From: JAISFI01 sp031552335
GTDB taxonomy: Bacteria; Bacteroidota; Bacteroidia; Bacteroidales; Azobacteroidaceae
DNA: 5,949 nt
Direction of reading: 5' to 3'
Assembly: GCA_031552335.1 (NCBI GenBank)
Contig: JAVBMQ010000079.1
Span: 1-5,949, forward strand
This document shows positions 1 to 5,949 of the stretch, piece by piece. The translations under genes were made by a program, and so were the position numbers. Numbering within the stretch: position 1 is the first letter of the stretch; each line of letters opens with the position of its first letter. The notes beneath the pieces are model-generated. The model had not been told where the DNA came from. It was given only the letters and a program-made list of their open reading frames with translations, and did no database searches.

Positions 1-2
1 AA

Positions 3-332
3 AAAAAATATAATGAGTCTATATCATATTCTTTATTTATTGCAGGTATATTAGAGGAAAAAATAAAACTTCCATGTTATGATTATGTTTTTGATTTGGA
101 CGAATCTGTTACAGAAACTTATAATACGCATACATTAGATGATTTTATAAATGCGTATTGCATTGACTTAGCACCCGATACATACTCATTTAAAACAAAA
201 ACATCTCAAGTGATTATTTTTTCTGTATTATATTATCTTTTCCAACATGATTATTTTCCTGTTTTTTATGAGTATTGGGGATATTGTGCAGAAAAAATAC
301 CAATTATAGAAGGTTGTAAAAATAAAGAGTGA
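3..332 (+). CDS. Unrecognised protein, 3' part only (start lies upstream of the window)
   Basis: The reading frame is open from the left edge to a TGA at 330-332, giving 109 visible residues. A TTG at 96 could be taken as a start, but the frame continues upstream without a stop and reads as normal protein (for example LFIAGILEEKIKLPCYDYVF), so this is a gene truncated by the window rather than a short gene starting at 96. The product appears soluble. It is rich in Tyr, Phe and acidic residues, with a hydrophobic aromatic stretch (VIIFSVLYYLFQHDYFPVFY) near the C-terminus and the ending EGCKNKE. I recognise no family. It is AT-rich like the YD-repeat gene that follows 86 bases later on the same strand. 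Small unfamiliar proteins in RHS neighbourhoods are often immunity proteins, so that is a possible role here, but nothing in the residues themselves shows it. Confidence 0.6.
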   Translation, partial: KKYNESISYSLFIAGILEEKIKLPCYDYVFDLDESVTETYNTHTLDDFINAYCIDLAPDTYSFKTKTSQVIIFSVLYYLFQHDYFPVFYEYWGYCAEKIPIIEGCKNKE

Positions 333-338
333 ACTTTC

Positions 339-363
339 TTGATTGAGTTTGCAATTTAATCAA
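339..363 (+). terminator. Intergenic hairpin after the first gene, possible weak terminator
   Basis: Bases 339-349 (TTGATTGAGTT) pair with 353-363 (AATTTAATCAA) around a 3-base loop, giving 11 pairs of which two are G-U. It begins six bases after the upstream stop codon, where a terminator would sit. It is AT-rich and is followed by seven A rather than a T-tract, so it is not a classical intrinsic terminator on either strand. It could instead be an mRNA-end stabiliser, an operator, or a chance structure in AT-rich DNA. Confidence 0.3.
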
Positions 364-383
364 AAAAAGTAATATATAATTTG
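348..383 (+). promoter_or_regulatory. Weak candidate promoter for the YD-repeat gene
   Basis: A TTTG at 348-351 and a TATAATTTG at 375-383 resemble the Bacteroidetes pair TTTG / TAnnTTTG. The -7 box has one base too many between TA and TTTG, and the gap between the boxes is 23 bases where about 19-21 is usual. Transcription would start near 390, leaving a leader of about 30 bases before the start codon at 419. The match is imperfect, and the gene may instead be read through from upstream. Confidence 0.25.
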
Positions 384-418
384 ACATACATTACAATTAA
401 ATGTGATGAAATATATAA

Positions 419-3400
419 ATGCTAAATAGTATGAGAAAAATAAATAGAATTATAAAAGCAGGGTTGAAGCTGTTCTTACTTTCATTAGTTTTAACTGTAT
501 ATGCATTTGGACAACAAGCATCTGTATTATCAGATTTTCATGGATATTATTATACCCCTCAAAACCTAGGATTATCAACTCCTAATGTTTCAGATTTTAT
601 CAAATTTGGGAATGTAGATATAAATCATTATAACGGGCTGTTGGATCTGGATATCGAACTTGATGGTTATAAAGATAAAGATTTTAATATTCCGATGTCA
701 TTGAAATACATTTCTAATGGATTTATACCCGCAAAACGTCCATCTATAGTAGGAAATAATTGGATATTAAATTTTGGAGGAGTAATAACTAGGTCTGTGT
801 TTGGAAGTCCTGATGATAATAAAGGTAAATATAATGGAGATGATGGAAGAACTTATATTAAGGATGGGATTCTGGTAGCTATTAGGAATGGTAGTTTTAA
901 AAATTATTCTGAAGCAGATCTTACTGGTTTCAAGATGGAGAAAAATAGTGGAGGTAAAAATACTCCTTATATTAGAGGTGATTTCAAACATGATTTTGAA
1001 CCTGATGTGTTTAGGTTTTCCTTTGGAAACCACAAAGGTAGTTTTATTATAGGGAATGATGGAACTTCTGTTTCTAACCTGGGACCTGGATATAAAATAG
1101 ATATTAGTGGATTAACAATTCAGGAATATAGTACCAATGGAGTCCCTCAAAGTTCGTCAATTAAAATAATAACCCCTGATGGTTATACTTACCAATTTGG
1201 GGGCGATGTGACATGTTTGGAATATACCATTCCTAATAACCCGGAAGGAGCTTCCTTTGTTAGACCACGATTTATTACTTCATGGTATCTGAAATCAATA
1301 AAAGCTCCTAATAATAGAGAAGTTAATTTTACTTACAGATCTGTTTCTCAGAAAAATAAATATGTATATTTTATTTATTCTTTCATTTATTCAGATCCTC
1401 AACCTCAAATGGGTTGTACCCTTAATATGAGTGCATACACTTCTCTAGACCCTCGTAATTTTATAATGGAAGATAACACTTATACTCCCGTTATAGAAAA
1501 AGCTACAATGAATAATGGGACTGAAATTTTGTTTGATGTAAAATTAAATTCATCAAGTTTTTATGAAAGTAATGATTATTCATTGTACTTATGTTCCATA
1601 ACACATAAATATAATTCGGAAATTATAAAAAATACTGTTTTTGAATATATATATCCGAATAGTGGAAAATATTTTTTTCTGAAGAATTTATTGAGAAATG
1701 ATCGTTTTTATACGTTTGAGTATAACTTTAATCAGAATTTTCCTGATCCACTGACAATATCATTAGATCATTGGGGCTTTTGGAATGGGAGATATGGAAT
1801 AAAATTTGAAAAGGAAGTAGATATCTGTGACTATTGTCTCAATATTGATGCAAGAAAAGCTGTTAATACAAGTGTATGTGATTTTTCATTACTGAAAAAA
1901 ATTACTTATCCGAGTGGAGGCTCTACAGAGATTGCTTATGAAAATAATAGGTATAGTCGTTACTTAGAAAGAAATATGAATAAAGTTAATTTGGAAATTA
2001 AAACTTTATCTGAAATGATTCCTTGTGGTGGAGCCCGAATTAAAACTATAAAGGATTATGATTCTTCTACAAAGACAACTAATAATGTTAAAACTTTCAA
2101 ATATAGTGAGCCACAACAAATGATTGAAAGTGGAGTTATTGGAATAGTACCCAAATATACTCTTCATGAAACAACTACCAGTACTAATGTTGAAGGATAT
2201 TGGAAGAATAATGAATATCTTTCCTGCTGGTATGACACTAAAAGAAGATATAAAAATATAAGTTCTAATGGCTACAACACTAATGATATTTTGGAAGAGT
2301 ACCATATATCTTATCCTTATGTCATGGAACAATTTGACGATGGCAGTTATAATGTTTATCATTTTTCTTCTTTAATTGACACCCCTGATGGAGAAGATGT
2401 CACCAACAAGATGGAAATGTACTACATTAACAGCACCAGTCTGAATAATACTGAATTAGTAGAGAAGAACGGTTTGTATAAAACAAATGATATGTCCCAT
2501 TTTAGGGGAAAATTGCTATCAAAACAATCATATTCTTCAACTGGAGCACTGATTCAATCAGAAAAATTTCAATATAATCTTTCTTCTGCAAAAAATAAAT
2601 ATAATATTTCTGCAAGATCTGTTCCGAGAGGTTGTTCATCTTATAAAACGTACCTTGTGCCTTGTTTATTGGAACAACGACAATTAATTGATAATTATGG
2701 CAATACATTAACAGAACAATACGAATATAACTCGTATTTTCTTAAATTTTTAGAAAAGACGACTAATAGTGATCTTTCTTCTTACATTACATTGAATGCC
2801 TATCCCTCTGACCTAAATTCAAATAGTATATATCACGGAATGGTGTCACGTAATCTATTAACACCTATTGTGGAAAAAACAATGTATAAAAATAATATTC
2901 TTAATTTCCTTCAAAAACAGATTACTAATTATAAATTCTGGGATTCTACATTTTATGCACCTTCAAATGTTCAATTTCAGACAAACAAAGGAGATCTTGA
3001 AACTAGAGAAGAGTATTTAGATTTTGATAGTCAAGGAAATCCAAGATATATAATTCGGGATGGAGCTTCAAAAACAGTCTATCTTTGGGGATATAAGAAA
3101 CAATATCTTATTGCTGATATTAAGGGTGCCACTTATGATGAAGTCAAGACGGTTTTAGGTCAAACATTGATTGATAATCTTTCAGACAGTATGAATCCTG
3201 ATGTTAGTAATTTGGACAAAAAGTTAAGAACCGGGTTTCAAAATAAACAAGTGGAAATAACAACATACACATATAAACCATTGATAGGAAAACAAACAAT
3301 GAAGGATCCCCGGAATATAGAGACTATTTATAAGTATGATGATTTTGGTCGGTTATTAAAGGTGACTGAAAACGGAAAAATAATTAATGAATATAGGTAT

Positions 3401-3424
3401 AATTATAAAAATCAAAAAAAATGA
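419..3424 (+). CDS. Exported RHS/YD-repeat-type protein, N-terminal architecture without core or toxin tip
   Basis: This is a large secreted or surface protein of the Bacteroidetes RHS-like group; substrate and role are unknown. Residues 1-32 form a signal peptide: basic start, hydrophobic LKLFLLSLVLTVYAF, then GQQ. The start at 419 gives MLNSMRK; the ATG at 431 (MRKINR) would give an equally good signal peptide. Recognisable family segments follow: KFGNVDINHYNGLLDLDIEL (63-82), NNWILNFGGVITRSVFG (113-129), PDVFRFSFGNHKGSF (195-209), TPDGYTYQFGG (252-262), LDHWGFWNG (449-457), LLKKITYPSGGSTEIAYEN (491-509), CGGARIKTIKDYD (536-548), TVYLWGYKKQYLIADIKGAT (886-905) and TTYTYKPLIGKQTM (948-961). 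One clear YD motif, YKYDDFGRLLKVTENGK, lies at 971-987. The protein then ends in NEYRYNYKNQKK. There is no RHS core (DPxGL-type region), no variable toxin domain and no type IX sorting domain. Ten cysteines are present (266, 333, 392, 470, 473, 487, 536, 603, 739, 749). It overlaps the next gene by 4 bp. The family call is firm; the function is not known. Confidence 0.85.
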   Translation: MLNSMRKINRIIKAGLKLFLLSLVLTVYAFGQQASVLSDFHGYYYTPQNLGLSTPNVSDFIKFGNVDINHYNGLLDLDIELDGYKDKDFNIPMSLKYISNGFIPAKRPSIVGNNWILNFGGVITRSVFGSPDDNKGKYNGDDGRTYIKDGILVAIRNGSFKNYSEADLTGFKMEKNSGGKNTPYIRGDFKHDFEPDVFRFSFGNHKGSFIIGNDGTSVSNLGPGYKIDISGLTIQEYSTNGVPQSSSIKIITPDGYTYQFGGDVTCLEYTIPNNPEGASFVRPRFITSWYLKSIKAPNNREVNFTYRSVSQKNKYVYFIYSFIYSDPQPQMGCTLNMSAYTSLDPRNFIMEDNTYTPVIEKATMNNGTEILFDVKLNSSSFYESNDYSLYLCSITHKYNSEIIKNTVFEYIYPNSGKYFFLKNLLRNDRFYTFEYNFNQNFPDPLTISLDHWGFWNGRYGIKFEKEVDICDYCLNIDARKAVNTSVCDFSLLKKITYPSGGSTEIAYENNRYSRYLERNMNKVNLEIKTLSEMIPCGGARIKTIKDYDSSTKTTNNVKTFKYSEPQQMIESGVIGIVPKYTLHETTTSTNVEGYWKNNEYLSCWYDTKRRYKNISSNGYNTNDILEEYHISYPYVMEQFDDGSYNVYHFSSLIDTPDGEDVTNKMEMYYINSTSLNNTELVEKNGLYKTNDMSHFRGKLLSKQSYSSTGALIQSEKFQYNLSSAKNKYNISARSVPRGCSSYKTYLVPCLLEQRQLIDNYGNTLTEQYEYNSYFLKFLEKTTNSDLSSYITLNAYPSDLNSNSIYHGMVSRNLLTPIVEKTMYKNNILNFLQKQITNYKFWDSTFYAPSNVQFQTNKGDLETREEYLDFDSQGNPRYIIRDGASKTVYLWGYKKQYLIADIKGATYDEVKTVLGQTLIDNLSDSMNPDVSNLDKKLRTGFQNKQVEITTYTYKPLIGKQTMKDPRNIETIYKYDDFGRLLKVTENGKIINEYRYNYKNQKK
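3413..3424 (+). other. A8 run with in-frame A AAA AAA heptamer before the stop codon and ATGA overlap
   Basis: The YD-repeat gene ends CAA AAA AAA TGA. The eight A at 3414-3421 contain the heptamer A AAA AAA (3415-3421), phased as for -1 slippage (X XXY YYZ). The next gene starts at 3421 in exactly the -1 frame, and the overlap is ATGA. Two readings are possible: ordinary stop-start coupling by reinitiation, or occasional ribosomal or transcriptional slippage that would append the barrel protein to the YD protein. The sequence features are directly visible; any slippage is inference. An A-rich stretch before the start codon is also common in Bacteroidetes and could explain the run. Confidence 0.4.
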
Positions 3425-4122
3425 AACAAACAATTCTAAGTATAGTAATTACCTTATTAACAAGTGTGTCCACTAACGCACAATGCTATATCGGTGGTTC
3501 TTTGAGCCTAAACATGAGTTCCGAAAAGATCCAAGATCTGGACAATTCAACAAATCCTTCTTATTCTTTCTCCATCTCTCCTGAAATAGGATATAGTCTA
3601 AATGATAAAATAGATATCGGATTATCCTTATCTACTCTTTTTTCATCATTTAAGCAATCAAATATAAGAGTGGATATCGAAAATAATCTAAGAGTGGGTG
3701 GTATTGCTGAAGACAAGACAAAAAGTATTGAGTTTGCTCCATACATTCGTTATTCATTTCTGAAATGGGGTAAATTGGATGTAATAGGAATGCTGGATGT
3801 TTACATGAGTACCGGAAAAACAGAATATACTTCTAATTATGAGTATGAATACGGGAACGGCTATGAATATTCGGAGAATAAAAGCAGGATAAAAACAGCA
3901 ATTTGGGGAACACGTATTCGTCCGGTATTTCGATACAATCTTTCGGACAAAATCTCATTACTTGCTCATTTGAATCTTTTCCGTTTAGGTTTTTCTCAAG
4001 GAAAATATAAAATAATGTACAATCTCACCGGAGATGAATATACGAAAATCAGAACCGGATTTGATTTTAAAATAGATACCAATAACCCTTTTCCTGCTAT
4101 TGGTTTTGTCTATAAAATTTAA
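3421..4122 (+). CDS. Small outer-membrane beta-barrel protein, translationally coupled to the YD-repeat gene
   Basis: The 233-residue product is predicted to be an outer-membrane barrel of the small porin/OmpA-like type found in Bacteroidetes. Residues 1-20 form a signal peptide (MKQTILSIVITLLTSVSTNA) cleaved before QC; Cys22 is preceded by Gln and there is no lipobox, so it is not a lipoprotein. The rest shows alternating polar and hydrophobic strands separated by turns, for example SYSFSISPEIGYSL, KIDIGLSLSTLF, IEFAPYIRYSFL, KLDVIGMLDVYMS, TRIRPVFRYNLS and KISLLAHLNLFRLGF. The C-terminal strand is AIGFVYKI, ending in a hydrophobic residue as barrel proteins do. This pattern suggests about eight strands. 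A Tyr/Glu/Gly-rich segment at 140-152 (YEYEYGNGYEYSE) probably forms an outer loop. The start at 3421 is set by the ATGA overlap with the preceding stop. The overlap suggests the two proteins are made together and may act together, with the barrel as anchor or partner of the YD protein. No catalytic motif is seen. Confidence 0.75.
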   Translation: MKQTILSIVITLLTSVSTNAQCYIGGSLSLNMSSEKIQDLDNSTNPSYSFSISPEIGYSLNDKIDIGLSLSTLFSSFKQSNIRVDIENNLRVGGIAEDKTKSIEFAPYIRYSFLKWGKLDVIGMLDVYMSTGKTEYTSNYEYEYGNGYEYSENKSRIKTAIWGTRIRPVFRYNLSDKISLLAHLNLFRLGFSQGKYKIMYNLTGDEYTKIRTGFDFKIDTNNPFPAIGFVYKI

Positions 4123-4149
4123 TACTCCGAATTATAACGCATCAAATGT

Positions 4150-4173
4150 AAATCAAAAGCCCCCTCTTGATTT
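4150..4173. repeat. Inverted repeat AAATCAA-N10-TTGATTT upstream of slyD
   Basis: AAATCAA at 4150-4156 and TTGATTT at 4167-4173 are perfect 7-base inverted arms around a 10-base C-rich spacer. The right arm overlaps the -33 box of the slyD promoter. It could be an operator-like site, a weak hairpin ending the upstream transcript (no T-tract follows), or chance. Confidence 0.35.
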
Positions 4174-4197
4174 CCCCAATTTAATAATGTATCTTTG
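4166..4197 (+). promoter_or_regulatory. Bacteroidetes-type promoter for slyD-aroC
   Basis: TATCTTTG at 4190-4197 is a perfect match to the Bacteroidetes -7 consensus TAnnTTTG. CTTG at 4166-4169 is a one-mismatch -33 box (TTTG), and the 20-base spacing is standard. Transcription would begin near 4202-4206, giving a leader of about 25 bases before the slyD ATG at 4229. It lies in the only gap between the barrel gene and slyD and so marks the start of the slyD-aroC unit. Confidence 0.65.
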
Positions 4198-4228
4198 CAT
4201 CCATTTTATTTATTAACAAACAATTGAT

Positions 4229-4792
4229 ATGAAAATTTCTGACAATACATTCGTGGCCCTGAGTTACAAGTTGAATGTGGGAGAAGGTGACGAATTGGAA
4301 CTGATGGAGGAAGCAACTCCGGAAAATCCGATGAGTTTTATATTTGGTATGGGAACTATGCTTAGTGCATTCGAAGATAATCTTGCCGGTCTGGAAAAAG
4401 GAAGCAAATTTTCTTTTTCTTTATCGCCTGAAGAAGCCTATGGAGAATCCAATGAAAGCTATATCATAGAACTGCCCAAACAAATTTTTGAGGTAGATGG
4501 CAAATTTGATGACGAACGGGTATTTGAAGGAAATACCATCCCCATGAGAGATGCCAACGGCAATATCATGAACGGATCGGTAATGGAAATCAAAGATGAT
4601 GTGATTGTAATGGACTTCAATCATCCGCTTGCAGGAGAAACTTTACAATTCTCAGGAGAAATATTGGACGTACATGATGCCACTCCGGAAGAAATTGCAG
4701 CAATGGCTACCGGCGGTTGTGGAGATTGCAGTTGTGATGATTGTGGAGATGAGCATAATCACGAAGGTGGTTGTGGTGGTTGCCATCACTAA
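4229..4792 (+). CDS. slyD: SlyD-type FKBP peptidyl-prolyl cis-trans isomerase with metal-binding tail
   Basis: This is a cytoplasmic prolyl isomerase and chaperone (EC 5.2.1.8); SlyD proteins also bind nickel through a Cys/His-rich tail. The 187 residues (E. coli SlyD has 196) show the split FKBP fold. The first half is residues 5-73, including FIFGMGTMLSAFEDNLAGLE (37-56) and the family signature EEAYGE (68-73). An insert-in-flap chaperone region follows at about 75-125. The FKBP strand DFNHPLAGETLQFSGEILDV (129-148), a hallmark of this subfamily, closes the fold. The tail from 162 has six Cys (164, 167, 169, 172, 182, 185) and four His (176, 178, 186, 187) and ends in CHH, fitting metal binding. 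There is no signal peptide, so a cytoplasmic location is expected. The start at 4229 fits both the family N-terminus and the promoter just upstream. aroC follows after 15 bases. Base composition is less AT-rich than in the genes to its left. Confidence 0.93.
   Translation: MKISDNTFVALSYKLNVGEGDELELMEEATPENPMSFIFGMGTMLSAFEDNLAGLEKGSKFSFSLSPEEAYGESNESYIIELPKQIFEVDGKFDDERVFEGNTIPMRDANGNIMNGSVMEIKDDVIVMDFNHPLAGETLQFSGEILDVHDATPEEIAAMATGGCGDCSCDDCGDEHNHEGGCGGCHH
4717..4750 (+). repeat. Short direct repeat inside the slyD metal-binding tail
   Basis: TTGTGGAGAT occurs at 4717-4726 and again at 4741-4750, exactly 24 bases (8 codons) apart. Both copies encode Cys-Gly-Asp in the same frame. Related TGTGGT units follow at 4772-4780. 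The pattern suggests that the Cys/Gly-rich tail grew by small in-frame duplications. Confidence 0.5.
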
Positions 4793-4807
4793 TTTAAAAA
4801 ACAGGAC

Positions 4808-5878
4808 ATGAATTCCTTTGGAAACATTTTCAAGCTGACATCCTTCGGTGAATCCCATGGCGTAGCCATAGGCGGAGTCATCGACGGTTGTCCGGCCGGT
4901 GTTACCCTCGACTTTGAGTTTATACAAAAAGAACTTAATAGACGGAAACCGGGACAATCGGCTATTACCACTCCCCGGAAAGAGGATGACCAGGTAGAGT
5001 TTCTTTCCGGTATTTATGAAGGGAAAACAACAGGTACTTCCATTGGATTCATTATCCGTAACAACAATCAACATTCTTCCGATTATGATAATCTGAGAGA
5101 GACCTATCGTCCTTCTCATGCTGATTATACTTATCAAACAAAATACGGGCACCGGGATCACCGGGGTGGAGGACGGTCTTCTGCCCGGGAAACCATTGCC
5201 CGGTGTGTAGCCGGAGCTATTGCAAAGTTAGTCCTGAAAGAATTGGGTGTGCAAATCACAGCTTATACATCGCAGGTAGGACCGGTTCAATTGAAAAAAG
5301 CATATACCGGACTGGACTTAAGCCGGATAGAAGAAACGCCGGTTCGTTGTCCGGACATAACTATTGCTGAGCAAATGATCGAAGTCATCCACCATGTAAA
5401 ATCCAAAGGAGATACTGTGGGTGGAGTCATTTCCTGTGTATGTAAAGGAGTTCCTGTAGGCTGGGGAGAACCTGTATTCGGCAAGTTACATGCAGCTTTG
5501 GGAAGCGCTATGTTAAGCATCAATTCTGCCAAAGGATTCGAATATGGCATGGGATTCGAAGGAGTACAACATTTTGGTTCGGAAACGAATGATGTTTTCT
5601 ATCGTACCCCGGAAGGAAAAATAGCAACCAGAACCAACCATTCCGGAGGAATACAAGGCGGTATTTCCAATGGAGAAGATATTTATTTCCGGGTAGCATT
5701 CAAACCTATTGCTACTCTACTGATGGAACAACATACGGTAAACCGGGATGGAGAAGAAGTAATGCTCAAAGCCAGAGGCAGACACGATTCCTGTGTGTTA
5801 CCACGGGCAGTACCCATTGTCGAAGCTATGGCTGCTATGGTATTGCTGGATTATTACCTGCTCGATAAAGCGAGATAA
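4808..5878 (+). CDS. aroC: Chorismate synthase
   Basis: Chorismate synthase (EC 4.2.3.5) converts 5-enolpyruvylshikimate 3-phosphate to chorismate, the last common step to aromatic amino acids, folate and quinones. It needs reduced FMN and acts in the cytoplasm, usually as a tetramer. The 356 residues match the normal bacterial length (about 350-390). Family signatures are intact: TSFGESHG (11-18) with invariant His17; NRRKPGQSAITTPRKEDD (44-61); YRPSHADYTY (100-109) with the second invariant His104; RDHRGGGRSSARET (116-129); FGKLHAALGSAMLSINSAKG (224-243); NHSGGIQGGISNG (277-289); and GRHDSCVLPRAVPIVEAM (324-341). In the last motif Ser328 stands where Pro is usual, and His115 follows YG where Ile or Leu is common; both look tolerable. 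The start MNSFGNIF matches Bacteroidales orthologues. It lies 15 bases after slyD and is probably co-transcribed with it. Its stop is one base from the convergent rlmH stop. Confidence 0.97.
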   Translation: MNSFGNIFKLTSFGESHGVAIGGVIDGCPAGVTLDFEFIQKELNRRKPGQSAITTPRKEDDQVEFLSGIYEGKTTGTSIGFIIRNNNQHSSDYDNLRETYRPSHADYTYQTKYGHRDHRGGGRSSARETIARCVAGAIAKLVLKELGVQITAYTSQVGPVQLKKAYTGLDLSRIEETPVRCPDITIAEQMIEVIHHVKSKGDTVGGVISCVCKGVPVGWGEPVFGKLHAALGSAMLSINSAKGFEYGMGFEGVQHFGSETNDVFYRTPEGKIATRTNHSGGIQGGISNGEDIYFRVAFKPIATLLMEQHTVNRDGEEVMLKARGRHDSCVLPRAVPIVEAMAAMVLLDYYLLDKAR

Positions 5879-5879
5879 T

Positions 5880-5949
5880 TTATTCGTGGTGATAAGGCTC
5901 GTTGTTTAAAATAGTCATCGCCCGATATAACTGCTCTGTAAAAATCAAT
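5880..5949 (-). CDS. rlmH: RlmH, 23S rRNA pseudouridine-1915 N3-methyltransferase, C-terminal fragment
   Basis: On the minus strand the last 22 codons of a gene are visible before a TAA at 5882-5880; the rest lies beyond the right edge. The residues end LYRAMTILNNEPYHHE, preceded by LIFTEQ. This matches the highly conserved end of RlmH, which in E. coli reads LYRAWSITTNHPYHRE. RlmH is a SPOUT-fold methyltransferase of about 155 residues. It uses S-adenosylmethionine to methylate pseudouridine 1915 in helix 69 of 23S rRNA on assembled ribosomes, and the C-terminal segment is part of its knotted cofactor/substrate region. The base left at the edge (A) fits an Arg codon, the residue usually found there. 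The gene converges on aroC with a single base between the two stop codons, so no dedicated terminator fits between them. Confidence 0.85.
   Translation of the reverse strand, partial: LIFTEQLYRAMTILNNEPYHHE

Noticed and set aside
96..332. Short complete gene starting at TTG 96
   Set aside because: The frame continues open to the left edge with protein-like sequence, so a truncated longer gene is the better reading.
2006..2362. Minus-strand open frame of 118 codons inside the YD-repeat gene
   Set aside because: It is antisense to an intact family member; Ile/Ser-rich wording is what AT-rich complement gives, and no start signal is seen.
3480..3486. Cys22 of the barrel protein as a lipoprotein acylation site
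   Set aside because: The residues before it are NAQ, which do not form a lipobox; ordinary cleavage after Ala20 fits better.
4803..4806. AGGA before aroC as a Shine-Dalgarno site
   Set aside because: It is one base from the ATG, too close to act, and this phylum generally does not rely on such sites.
4629..4811. Plus-strand 60-codon frame over the slyD tail
   Set aside because: It is a different frame of slyD; the Val-rich run comes from the GGTTGT-type repeats in the real reading frame.
4652..5161. Minus-strand open frame of 169 codons across the slyD tail and aroC start
   Set aside because: It is antisense to two clearly conserved genes, resembles no protein I know, and its Thr/Ile-rich run is just the complement of the slyD Cys/Gly-rich tail.
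1..5949. tRNA, rRNA, CRISPR arrays, insertion sequences or riboswitches
   Set aside because: No cloverleaf, regularly spaced repeats, transposase-like frame, terminal inverted repeats or known aptamer-like leader was seen; the intergenic gaps are all about 110 bases or shorter.

Overview
The window looks like a chromosomal fragment from a Bacteroidota bacterium, most likely order Bacteroidales. The chorismate synthase, the SlyD and the last residues of an RlmH all read like Bacteroidales versions. The slyD promoter has the Bacteroidetes-type -7 box TATCTTTG. The genes lack Shine-Dalgarno sites, and one gene encodes the YD-repeat (RHS-like) exported protein typical of this phylum. The genus cannot be fixed from the sequence.

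Layout. (1) Positions 3-332 hold the 3' part of an unrecognised AT-rich gene whose start lies outside the window. (2) Positions 333-418 are a short intergenic gap with an 11-bp hairpin and a weak promoter candidate. (3) Positions 419-3424 encode a 1001-residue exported protein. It has the N-terminal architecture of Bacteroidetes RHS/YD-repeat proteins but stops after a single clear YD motif, with no RHS core and no toxin tip. (4) Positions 3421-4122 encode a small predicted outer-membrane beta-barrel that overlaps the previous gene by 4 bp (ATGA). The junction also carries an A8 run forming an A AAA AAA heptamer in frame, directly before the stop codon. (5) Positions 4123-4228 contain a good promoter and an inverted repeat. 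(6) slyD (4229-4792) and aroC (4808-5878) form a two-gene housekeeping unit. (7) The last 70 bases, on the minus strand, encode the C-terminus of rlmH, converging on aroC with one base between the stop codons.

The window has two parts. The left part (about 1-4122) is AT-rich and accessory: an exported YD-repeat protein translationally coupled to a membrane barrel, behind an orphan gene of the kind often found beside RHS loci. The right part is less AT-rich and conserved: a metal-binding folding helper, the last step of the shikimate pathway and a ribosome methyltransferase. The boundary lies near 4123-4190. The most interesting element is the YD-protein/barrel junction, which could in principle give a fused product by -1 slippage. 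This is inference from sequence only.
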